NCBI GenBank assembly: GCA_023426275.1
Contig: JAFABC010000040.1
Span: 1-15,958, forward strand
From: Pseudomonadota bacterium
GTDB taxonomy: Bacteria > Desulfobacterota > Desulfovibrionia > Desulfovibrionales > Desulfovibrionaceae
DNA length: 15,958 nucleotides
Reading direction: 5' to 3'
A model generated the notes under the pieces. It was not told where the DNA came from. It ran no database searches and saw nothing but the letters and a program-made list of their open reading frames with translations. Positions within the stretch are counted from its first letter, which is position 1. Each line of letters opens with the position of its first letter. Shown piece after piece: positions 7,083-14,800 of this stretch. Made by a program: the position numbers and the translations under genes.

Positions 7083-7339
7083 TGTGGAGTTCGACAGACG
7101 AGTTCCACAGTGGAGTTTGTCTGCTGAGTTTGTCTGCTGAGTTTGTCTGCTGAGTTTTTTTGTGGCCTTGGCGGGACGTCGGAGGGCGTGGCGGCGTCGG
7201 TTTGGGAAGGCGAGGACGGGCGTTGGAACGTTGTTGCCTGGACATCCATATTGTCCAGGCGGGCATTGATTTCGGGAGCTGTTTCGGCCAGTCGCGCTGC
7301 GGCCGCCTGTTTGAGTTTTTCCGCCAGGGAGAGCGCCAT
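6887..7339 (-). CDS. Repeat-rich ORF following parA, N-terminal half of a split gene
   Basis: The product is 150 residues in the present frame. Residues 1-35 (MALSLAEKLKQAAAARLAE...) look like an amphipathic helix; 36-60 is a Pro/Ser/Thr-rich linker; 61 onward is encoded by the 13-bp array and reads as phases of SADKLSRQTQQTN; it ends QQGSQAKTSSSPSGPESGRR. The ATG at 7339 has GGAGGG about 7 bases upstream and lies 14 bp after the parA stop, so it is the true second cistron. In the ParA-partner position one expects a ParB-like DNA-binding protein, but no such domain is present in this frame; the winged helix lies downstream in the -1 frame. A -1 shift at the A7 run would give a 431-residue fusion. 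Alternatively the short form is a real adaptor, or the locus is a frameshifted pseudogene. Confidence 0.65.
   Translation of the reverse strand: MALSLAEKLKQAAAARLAETAPEINARLDNMDVQATTFQRPSSPSQTDAATPSDVPPRPQKNSADKLSRQTQQTNSTVELVCRTPQWNSADQQTNSADKLSREIQQTNSAEKSIKKPPQTNSADKLSRQIQQGSQAKTSSSPSGPESGRR
6951..7166. repeat. Array of 13-bp direct repeats (about 17 units)
   Basis: Units with consensus GTTTGTCTGCTGA (plus strand) run head-to-tail. Exact copies start at 6964, 7042, 7055, 7115, 7128 and 7141, and close variants fill the gaps. One truncated 8-bp unit (7068-7075) breaks the period. Three divergent units occupy 7076-7114; there TCCACTGTGGA (7078-7088) and its exact complement TCCACAGTGGA (7104-7114) flank a 15-bp centre. 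Two degenerate units carry T7 runs (6992-6998, 7155-7161). The array lies within coding sequence and contains no spacers, so it is not CRISPR. It resembles iterons or a partition-site array, or a phase-variation repeat tract. Confidence 0.92.
6992..6998 (-). other. Candidate -1 ribosomal frameshift (slippery) site A AAA AAA
   Basis: On the coding (minus) strand this is seven A in the register ATA AAA AAA CCT of the ORF that follows parA, matching the X XXY YYZ slippery pattern. A -1 slip moves translation into the winged-helix frame and gives a predicted 431-residue product (116 + 315). A second candidate, A AAA AAC at 7160-7154, is also in register and leads to the same frame. No strong downstream stimulatory structure is obvious. 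Transcriptional slippage at A7 would also work. Confidence 0.45.
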
Positions 7340-7353
7340 GGGTGTCCCTCCGG

Positions 7354-8136
7354 TCAGTCGATGAGTTTGAGCAGTTCGACGGCCAGGGAGCGAAACGCCG
7401 TGGCCCCGGGACTTTTCGAAGCGTGCCGGATGACGGTTTTGTGCAGCAGTTCGGCCTGCTGGATATCGGTGTTGATGGGAATGATCGTTTCGCAGGTGCG
7501 TGCGCCGTAGGCCTGCTGGATCTGTTCGATGGTGACGCGGCTGACGGCCGTGCGCCGGTCGGCCTTGTTGATGAGCAGCCGCAGGAAACGGCCCGATTGG
7601 CGGGAAGGGTCGGCCTGGGCGATTTCCTCGATGGTTTGCACGGTGCGGTCGAGCCCGTCCACGGCGTAGCGGCTGCCGGCCTCGACCGGCACGAGAATGA
7701 AATCGGCGGCGATCATGGCCTGGATGGAAAATAGCCCCAGGTTCGGGGGGCAGTCGATCAGCGTGATATCGAAATTGGCGGCCGCATACTCGCGCAGACG
7801 GTCCCGCAACAGATACCAGCCGTAATCCTCGCGGCGGGCCAGATCGGGTTCCAAAGCGGCGCTGTCGGGCTTGTTGGGCAGGACGAACAGACGTTCATAA
7901 TCGGGAGCCGGAAAGATGCAGGTGGCGGCCGGAAGGCTGTTGCCATCGAGGAGTTCGAGCAGGCTGTTGCCCCCCCACGGGGAGTTGAGAAAGGAGCCGG
8001 TCAGGTTGCACTGGCTGTCGGCGTCAACGACCAGCACGCGTTTTTTTTTGTTTGTCAGGGCGTGCGCGAGGTTGGCGGTGGCCGTGCTCTTTCCGACGCC
8101 GCCCTTGTTGTTTGAAATAGCCAGAATATGACCCAT
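7354..8136 (-). CDS. parA: ParA-family partition ATPase
   Basis: This 260-residue ParA/Soj-type ATPase would bind DNA non-specifically in an ATP-dependent way and position plasmid or chromosomal cargo with a DNA-binding partner. The deviant Walker A KGGVGKST is at 11-18 with signature lysine K11, Walker A' VLVVDAD at 34-40, and Walker B ITLIDCPP at 124-131. There is no N-terminal helix-turn-helix extension, so it is of the short (type Ib or Soj-like) class. The ATG at 8136 is preceded by an ideal AGGAGG 5 bases upstream. It is the first gene of a minus-strand series, 14 bp ahead of the repeat-rich ORF. The spacing and partner position indicate a partition cassette. Orphan ParA proteins also place non-DNA cargo, but the neighbouring repeat array favours DNA partition. 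Confidence 0.93.
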   Translation of the reverse strand: MGHILAISNNKGGVGKSTATANLAHALTNKKKRVLVVDADSQCNLTGSFLNSPWGGNSLLELLDGNSLPAATCIFPAPDYERLFVLPNKPDSAALEPDLARREDYGWYLLRDRLREYAAANFDITLIDCPPNLGLFSIQAMIAADFILVPVEAGSRYAVDGLDRTVQTIEEIAQADPSRQSGRFLRLLINKADRRTAVSRVTIEQIQQAYGARTCETIIPINTDIQQAELLHKTVIRHASKSPGATAFRSLAVELLKLID

Positions 8137-8171
8137 GACATCCTCCTAGAATAAGCTATTTCGCTGTCGGG

Positions 8172-8199
8172 GTTATCATTTATTCTTCAATGATGGCAA
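8172..8199 (-). promoter_or_regulatory. Candidate parA promoter with internal inverted repeat
   Basis: On the minus strand TTGCCA (plus 8194-8199) and GATAAC (plus 8172-8177) are 16 bases apart, a fair sigma-70 match about 35 bases ahead of the parA start. Between and overlapping the boxes lies the inverted repeat ATCATT (8175-8180) / AATGAT (8189-8194) with an 8-base centre, well placed for an autoregulatory operator. Confidence 0.4.
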
Positions 8200-8653
8200 T
8201 GTGTTTTTTGGGGGGAATCGGTTCGTTTTTTGTGTAGAAACGGGATGGAGAAAGCGTGCGCCTTGTGGTCTTAGAATCGTGGAAATAGGGTGGCACATGA
8301 CCTTTTCGGACACGGCCCCGGGGAGGCAAACGAGTTCCATTGGCCCTTGCCGCGCGCGGCACGTCGGCCGGCATCTCTAAAAGCCGGGGTTCCCCCTTTT
8401 CGGTCCGCGGGACAGGGGGGGACGGGAGCTTCCCCACAGGGGCGGGATTGGCAAGGTGGCCGGGAAATGCTAAGGCCGCGGCACTTGTTGTCAGTTTTCC
8501 TTGCATCGGCAAGTGGCTGGCCGCGTACTGCATCCGTTGCGACCCGATCGAACCGCCTCGATACGACGGCCCGGGAATGCAATGCAGCCCGTTCCTGGAG
8601 AACTGTCTTTTTTTCCGATCGGGCAGGCTGCCCCAACACCATACGGCCCGAGA
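8200..8653. other. Non-coding stretch between parA and the export operon
   Basis: This divergent gap carries no supported gene; frames on both strands give Arg/Pro-rich, family-less translations. It must hold the promoter of the wzm operon, but no box pair is convincing. A perfect 14-bp palindrome, TGCCGCGCGCGGCA, sits at 8348-8361, of limited weight in such GC-rich DNA. T-rich and G-rich patches at 8200-8240 mark the parA side. Confidence 0.5.
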
Positions 8654-9472
8654 GTGAATCCACCCGTGAGCAGCTTCCTTGCTTCCTCAAAGGCCGCCCA
8701 GGCCAAACGGACCGCCCATCTTTTCATCGAGCTGGTGCTGCGCGATTTCAAGGCCGGATTTCTCGGCTCGTATCTGAGCGTGGCCTGGGCCTTTCTCCAA
8801 CCCGGCATCACCGTGTTGCTGTTGTGGTTCGTCTTTGAAGTCGGTTTTCGAGCCGGTCCCCAAAACGACCGACCCTTTATTTTGTGGCTGTTGACCGGAC
8901 TTATTCCCTGGTTTTTTTTCGCCGAAGCCTGGGCCGCCGCCACGCAATCGATTTTGGCCTATCGGTATCTGGTGAAAAATATTGTCTTTCCCTTGGGGAT
9001 CCTGCCCCTGGTCAAAATCGGTTCTTCCCTGATCGTCCATGTTTTCTTTCTTTGCGTCGTGATCGCCATCCTGTTGCTGTACCACCAGCACCCCGGATGG
9101 GCCCTGCTGCAGATTCCCTATTATCTCGGCGCCTCGATTCTCCTGCTGGCGGGACTGTCCTGGCTGACGTCGAGTCTCATTGTGTTCATTCCGGACACCG
9201 GCTACATCGTGAACACCTTGATTCAGTTCGGATTCTGGTTCACGCCCATCATGTGGAACATCAACGTGGTTCCGGCCAAATACGCGCCCTGGATCGCGCT
9301 CAACCCGGCCTATTATCTGATCGACGGCTACCGGCGGGCATTCCTTTACGGTGGGTGGTTCTGGGAACGCCCTGTGTTGACCGGCTACTTCTGGCTGGTG
9401 ACCCTCGCCATCCTGGTTGCCGGACGCATGGCGTTTCGAAAGCTGCGTCCTCATTTTGCGGATGTGATCTGA
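8654..9472 (+). CDS. wzm: Polysaccharide ABC transporter permease (Wzm type)
   Basis: This ABC-2 family integral membrane protein of about 272 residues would form the inner-membrane channel that exports lipid-linked O-antigen or capsule together with the downstream ATPase. The N-terminal HLFIELVLRDFKAGFLGSYLSVAWAFLQP is the amphipathic and first-helix region typical of Wzm/TagG proteins. About six hydrophobic spans follow, including LLWFVFEVGF, WLLTGLIPWFFFAEAW, SLIVHVFFLCVVIAILLL and GYFWLVTLAILVA, with the family motif FWFTPIMWN and the closing ALNPAYYLIDGYR region. GTG 8654 is chosen for family length; GTG 8666 is nearly as good, and ATG 8582 would add an atypical 24-residue leader. None has a strong ribosome binding site. 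The wzt gene starts 64 bp downstream. Confidence 0.88.
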   Translation: MNPPVSSFLASSKAAQAKRTAHLFIELVLRDFKAGFLGSYLSVAWAFLQPGITVLLLWFVFEVGFRAGPQNDRPFILWLLTGLIPWFFFAEAWAAATQSILAYRYLVKNIVFPLGILPLVKIGSSLIVHVFFLCVVIAILLLYHQHPGWALLQIPYYLGASILLLAGLSWLTSSLIVFIPDTGYIVNTLIQFGFWFTPIMWNINVVPAKYAPWIALNPAYYLIDGYRRAFLYGGWFWERPVLTGYFWLVTLAILVAGRMAFRKLRPHFADVI

Positions 9473-9536
9473 TGCCGGCATCGTTTTTCCCCGCAGACGC
9501 CGCGCCCGCGGCTCGCCCGTAACCCCGGAAGGGTCC

Positions 9537-10829
9537 ATGGACATCGCCAAAGGAGCCATCGTGGCCACGGGCCTTACCAAGGCCTATCGGCTTTATGCCT
9601 CGCCCCTCGACCGGTTGAAGGAGAGCCTGCATCTTTTCAAGAAGCAGTTTCACTCCCTTTTTTATGCCCTCGACGGCCTGGACCTGGAGATCGCCCCCGG
9701 AGAATCCGTCGGCATTATCGGCAAGAACGGTGCGGGAAAATCCACGTTGCTCAAGCTGATTACCGGCGTCATCACACCTTCGGCCGGAACGGTCGCCGTG
9801 GGCGGCACCATTTCCGCGCTGCTCGAACTGGGTGCCGGGTTCAATCCCGAACTGACCGGGCGGGAGAACATCCTTTTTGGCGCCACCCTGGCCGGGCGGA
9901 CCAGAAAGGAGGCGCTGACCGGGCTGGAGGAGGTCATTGCCTTTGCCGAGCTGGGGGAATTCATCGACCAGCCGGTCAAATGCTATTCGAGCGGCATGTA
10001 CGTCCGTTTGGCCTTTGCCTCCGCCATCCATGTCGACCCGGATATCCTGATCGTGGACGAGGCCTTGAGCGTCGGGGATATCCGGTTTCAGCAGAAATGC
10101 CTGCGCATGATCGAGCGCTTTCAAAAGCGCGGCAAGACCATCCTGTTTGTCTCCCACGACATGAACGCCATCCTGGCCTTTTGCCAGCGGGTGGTCTGGA
10201 TCATGGACGGCAAGGTGTTTCGCCAGGGCATTCCCAAGGATATCGTGCGGGATTTTATCTCGTACATGTCCTACGGCGAGCTGCCCCAGGAGGAAGAGGA
10301 GGCGGCATCCCCCCAGACGCCGCAGACGTCCGAAGCGCTCGGCGAAGCCATGGAATCGACCGAGGGGCGCGATTCCTACGGCAACGGCGCGGCCGTGATC
10401 GAACAGGTCTCTCTGAGTCTGGCCGGCCGGCGGGAACGCGTCAGCGTGCTGACCGGTGGCGAACCGGTCGTCCTGCGGGCGGTGGTTGCCGGAGTGCATC
10501 CCATGGAACATCCTCTGTTCGGGTTCTCCATCACCGACGAGAAGGGCAATCCGGTCACGGGCTCCAACTCGTCGGCCCTTGAGCAACCCCTGCAGCCGCT
10601 GTTGCCCGGCCAACGGCGGATGGTGGAGATCACCTTTACCTTTCCTTTTCTTCGGGACGGCGTTTACCCTGTTTCCGTGGCGATCGGCGACGGCACTTAC
10701 GACGATCACGAGCTGGCGCATTGGGTTCACGAGGCATGGGTGTTGCAAATCAGTTCCCATGACAAAGTTTCGTACAGCGGGCATCTGCTCTTGCTCAAAG
10801 ACGTGCGTTTTCAGGAAGCAGCGCTGTAG
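9537..10829 (+). CDS. wzt: Polysaccharide ABC transporter ATPase with C-terminal glycan-binding domain (Wzt type)
   Basis: The 430-residue ATPase energises glycan export through Wzm. The nucleotide-binding domain (about 1-245) shows Walker A GKNGAGKST at 62-70, the signature YSSGMYVRLAFA at 150-161, Walker B ILIVDEAL at 170-177, and the switch histidine in VSHD at 205-208. The long N-terminal loop (LYASPLDRLKESLHLFKKQ) is typical of Wzt/TagH. An acidic linker (EEEEAASPQTPQTSEALGEAMESTEG) leads to a beta-rich C-terminal domain (about 285-425) of the Wzt_C type. In characterised systems that domain recognises the modified end of the specific O-antigen and so limits export to the matching glycan. 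GGAAGGG precedes the ATG. Presence of this domain points to an export mechanism that depends on terminal modification. Confidence 0.93.
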   Translation: MDIAKGAIVATGLTKAYRLYASPLDRLKESLHLFKKQFHSLFYALDGLDLEIAPGESVGIIGKNGAGKSTLLKLITGVITPSAGTVAVGGTISALLELGAGFNPELTGRENILFGATLAGRTRKEALTGLEEVIAFAELGEFIDQPVKCYSSGMYVRLAFASAIHVDPDILIVDEALSVGDIRFQQKCLRMIERFQKRGKTILFVSHDMNAILAFCQRVVWIMDGKVFRQGIPKDIVRDFISYMSYGELPQEEEEAASPQTPQTSEALGEAMESTEGRDSYGNGAAVIEQVSLSLAGRRERVSVLTGGEPVVLRAVVAGVHPMEHPLFGFSITDEKGNPVTGSNSSALEQPLQPLLPGQRRMVEITFTFPFLRDGVYPVSVAIGDGTYDDHELAHWVHEAWVLQISSHDKVSYSGHLLLLKDVRFQEAAL

Positions 10830-10870
10830 CATGCGTCCAAAAACCAGAAGAGCGTCCAGGGAGGGTGGCT

Positions 10871-11842
10871 ATGGCTTCGCAGTGTTGTGAAATAGCGGTC
10901 TGTATTCCGTGTTATAATGAAGCGTTGACCATCGCCAATGTGGTTGCCCAGGCCCGGCGCGCTCTCCCTCAGGCCGTGGTCTATGTGTACGACAACGCGT
11001 CCACCGATGAGACGGCCCGCATCGCCAGGGAAGCCGGGGCCGAGGTCTGGAGCGAATCGCGGCGTGGCAAGGGCAATGTCGTGCGCCGCATGTTCGCCGA
11101 CATCGATGCCGACATCTACGTGCTGGTCGATGGCGACGACACCTATCACCTGGACAGCGCGCCGGAGATGATCCGGCTGCTGCGGCAGGGTCCCTACGAC
11201 ATGGTCAACGGGGCCCGGGTCACGCCCCAGGCCGCCGCCTACCGGACGGGACATCGCTTCGGCAATGCTTTTTTCACCCAGCTGGTCGGCCTGCTGTTTG
11301 GCGCCCATATCGAGGACATGCTGTCCGGCTTCAAGGTCTTTTCGAAGCGGTTCGTCAAATCGTTTCCCGCCCTGTCCGCGGGCTTTGAGATCGAAACCGA
11401 GATCCTGGTCCATGCCCTGGAAATGGGCATCGCCATGGCCGAGGTGCAAACGCCCTACAAGCAGCGGCCCGAGGGCTCGCACAGCAAGCTGCAGACCTTC
11501 AGCGACGGCAGGCGGATCCTGATTTCCATCCTGACCCTGTTGCGGGCGGAACGTCCCTTCACGTTTTTCGGGGGCATCGCCGCCTTGCTGGCCCTCCTCT
11601 GTCTGGCTGTCGGCCTGCCGGTCGTGTTCGAATATTTCGCCACCGGAGTGGTGCCTCGTTTTCCCTCGGCCTTCTTGGCCGCCGCCCTGGGGGGCATCGC
11701 CGTGAACTGCTTTTTTACGGGCCTGATTCTCGATCTGGTCCGTACGGGCCGCCATGAAGCCAAGAAGCTGGCCTACCTTTCCTTTCGTCCCCCGCATGGC
11801 GAGGCCGCCAAGCCTCGCGGGGAAACGACCGCATCCGCCTAA
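10871..11842 (+). CDS. GT2 polyprenyl-phosphate type glycosyltransferase with C-terminal membrane helices
   Basis: The 323-residue product resembles dolichyl/undecaprenyl-phosphate sugar transferases. The catalytic GT2 domain runs from VCIPCYNEALTIANVV (10-25), through YDNASTDET at 40-48 and the metal-binding LVDGDD at 85-90, to EDMLSGFKVFSKRF at 148-161 and YKQRPEGSHSKLQTFSDG at 196-213. Two hydrophobic spans follow at about 232-254 and 268-290 and anchor it in the inner membrane. Such enzymes load a lipid carrier with a sugar for later use by membrane GT-C enzymes, and one candidate GT-C lies two genes downstream. ATG 10871 is preferred over GTG 10865 because GGAGGG sits about 6 bases before it. 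It lies 41 bp after wzt in the same operon. The sugar is unknown. Confidence 0.88.
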   Translation: MASQCCEIAVCIPCYNEALTIANVVAQARRALPQAVVYVYDNASTDETARIAREAGAEVWSESRRGKGNVVRRMFADIDADIYVLVDGDDTYHLDSAPEMIRLLRQGPYDMVNGARVTPQAAAYRTGHRFGNAFFTQLVGLLFGAHIEDMLSGFKVFSKRFVKSFPALSAGFEIETEILVHALEMGIAMAEVQTPYKQRPEGSHSKLQTFSDGRRILISILTLLRAERPFTFFGGIAALLALLCLAVGLPVVFEYFATGVVPRFPSAFLAAALGGIAVNCFFTGLILDLVRTGRHEAKKLAYLSFRPPHGEAAKPRGETTASA

Positions 11843-11853
11843 GACGCAAGCAC

Positions 11854-14800
11854 ATGGGAGCTTTTGACGTGAAACAGCAAGGCGTGCCGGAGATCACCAC
11901 CAGCCATCCGGGTATTGACACGATGGGACCGGGCTGCCGGGTCAGTCCGACCTGCACGGTCTGGCGGCGTGGCGATACCACGGATCTCACCTTGATCTGT
12001 CTGGGACGCGACTGCGTGCTGCACGACAACGTGCGCATCGTGGTCACCGATCATCAGGAATGCTCCCGGGCCGGCGTAACCCTCGGGGATCAGGTCATCG
12101 TGAACGTGGGGTGTTATCTGTCCGGCGAGGGCGGGCTTGTCATCGAGGATGAAGTCCTGCTTGGCCCCCATGTGAAGGTTCTTTCGGCCGGGCACGGCCT
12201 GGAGCCGCAGGAAGTCAATATCGTGCGCAATCCCGCGACCCAGGCCCCGGTGGTCATCGAACGGGGAGCCTGGATCGGAGCCGGGGCCACGATCCTGCCC
12301 GGGCGTCGGATCGGGGCCGGAGCCGTGGTCGGGGCCGGCTCGGTGGTCACCCGGGATGTGCCGCCCATGGCGATTGTGGCGGGCAATCCGGCCAGGATCA
12401 TGCGCCGGCGCCTGGAGCAGGCCGGCGAACCGGACCTGCCGGCCGGAACGAATCTGGCCGAGGAATACGGTGTGCTCAGCCGCCTCTATGACAATTTGAA
12501 AGACACCCACGAGAACCTGCGCCAGGAGCGCGACCTGGTACAGAAGAATTATGCTGTTCTGGAAAACGGATATCTTGAAATGAAGAAGGAGTCCGCCGCA
12601 TTAAAAAAACAGCATTTTGATTTGGAAAGTGCATATAGAAATGTGGAAAGTGCGTATGGAAATTTAGAAAAAGAGTATAAAAATGTTTTATGTCAATACG
12701 AAACAACAAATGCCATTTTGCAGCATCCGACGGCTGTGGTGAAATATTATACAAAGAAAGTTTTTTTTGGTTCAAAGACCAGACAATTTTCAAAAATAGT
12801 TGTCCTTTCCCAATCGATGCGGCGACGGCTGCGCCCGCGGTCCCGTTGGAACACCATACGGGAGCGATACCACCAATCGGGCCTTCGCGGCGTGGCCCGC
12901 CTTTTCTACGGATTTATCAAGCGCAAAATCGGGGAGCGGCCGGCCCCCGAGACGGAAGCGGTCGATCCGGCGATGTTGCTGGAGGCGGCCAAGGTCCGGC
13001 TTCGGGAGCAGGCCGAAGCCAAATTTTTCGCTTTTATGGCTTCCAGTGAAGCGATTCGTTTTGCTCCGGGCGATGCGCCCTGGCTCTCCATCGTTTTGGT
13101 GTTGTGGGGACAGGCCGAACTGACCCTGGCCTGTCTGCTGGGCCTGGCGGAACAGGCCCGGGAAGGCGTGGAAATCGTCATTGTGGACAATGCCTCCCCG
13201 GACGCCACCGGGGCCTTGCTCGAACGGGTCCAGGGAGCGAGGGTCCTGCGCAACCAGGACAACAAGGGCTTTTTGCTGGCCGCCAACCAGGGGGCCATGG
13301 CGGCTACCGCGCCGCTGTTGCTTTTTTTGAATAACGACGCCGTGCCGCGCCCGGGCAGCCTGGAACAGGCCCGGGCCATTCTGGAAGCCGATGCCGGCAT
13401 CGGCGCGGTTGGCGGCCGGATCCTCCTGCCGGACGGACGGCTCCAGGAAGCCGGCTGCGCGGTGTGGCGCGATGGTTCGTGCGTCGGCTATCTCCGGGGT
13501 GAGCACGCCGAAACGCCGGAAGCGCTCTTTCGCCGGGACGTCGATTTTTGTTCGGGTGTCTTCCTCATGACCAGGACCGAACGCTTCCGGGAACTGGGCG
13601 GGTTCGACGATGTCTTTGCCCCGGCCTATTATGAGGAGGTCGATTACTGCCTGCGTCTATGGGAACACGGCCTCCGGGTGGTGTATGATCCCTGGATCGT
13701 GGTGGATCATTACGAATACGGCAGCGCCGGATCGAGCGAGGCCGCCTCGAAGCGCATGGCCGCCAATCAGGAGCGGTTCCGGTCCAAACATGCCGCCGCC
13801 CTTGCCGGCAAAGAGGTCGCGGATCCCGAAAACGTGCTTCGGGCCCGCATGTGCGGCGCTGTTACCGGCCGGGTGCTTTATATTGATGACCGTGTCCCGC
13901 ACGCGGATCTCGGCAGCGGGTTCCCGCGCGCCCTGGCCTTGCTCAAGAGCATGGCCGGGCAGGGCCTGTTCGTCACCGTGGTTTCCCTGGCCGAACCCAT
14001 GGCCACGCCGTCCCGCCACCCCGAGGACGGATTGCCGCCCGAGTTCGAGGTCATGTCGGGCCTGACTCCGGAAATGCTGGTGGCGCTTCTGGAAGAGCGG
14101 CAGGACTATTACGACATCTTTTTTATCAGCCGGCCGTCCAATATGGAGCGGCTTTCCTTCCTCTTCGAGAAAGAGGCCCACCTGTTGCGGGGGATGTCCG
14201 TCCTGTACGACGCCGAAGCCGTGTGGGCCTTCCGGGATATCAGCCGGGCGGCCGTGCTCGGCCGCCCCATGGCCGAGGGACAGGCCGCCAAGCTGTTGCA
14301 AAAGGAATTGGATCTGGCCAAGCCGGCGGCCTGCGTGCTGGCGGTTTCCGAAATGGAGCGGGAGGTGTTCCGGCGGAACGGCTACGGCAACGTCCGCATC
14401 CTCTCGCATGCCGTGCCGGCCAGCCCGGTCCGGACGCCCTTTACCGGGCGTTGCGACATGCTTTTTGTGGGCGCCCTTTTTATGCCGGGTTCGCCCAACG
14501 TCGATTCCATGGTCTGGTTCGTGGAAAAGGTGATGCCGCTGCTTGACCGGGAAGGCCTTTCCGCCAAGCTGATCGTGGCCGGGCGAAACGATGCCCTGCC
14601 GGCCTCCTTTGCCTCGCGTCCGGACATCGTGTTGCTCGGCCGGGTGGACGATCTGGCCACGTGGTATGCCAAGAGCCGGATTTTTATCGCACCCACCCGG
14701 TTTTCCGCCGGCATTCCCCTCAAGGTGGTGGAGGCGGCCGGCTATGGGCTGCCGGTGGTGGCCACGTCGCTGTTGGCCCGGCAACTCGGGTGGCGCGACG

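Noticed and set aside
6951..7166. Possible CRISPR array
   Set aside because: Units are 13 bp, directly abutting, without spacers, and lie within open reading frames; no cas gene is present.
6997..7266. Third open frame through the 13-bp array (89 codons)
   Set aside because: It is open only because the repeat is open in all frames; there is no ribosome binding site and no unique domain.
8281..8310. Possible sigma-54 promoter (TGGCAC) before the export operon
   Set aside because: The downstream TTGC element with its invariant GC is missing.
8348..8361. 14-bp palindrome TGCCGCGCGCGGCA as an operator
   Set aside because: The sequence is self-complementary mostly through alternating GC in a GC-rich region; there is no second copy or clear promoter next to it.
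9300..10832. Long minus-strand frame opposite wzt (510 codons)
   Set aside because: Its translation is Gly/His/Gln-rich and family-less; the plus strand encodes a complete, motif-perfect Wzt ATPase.
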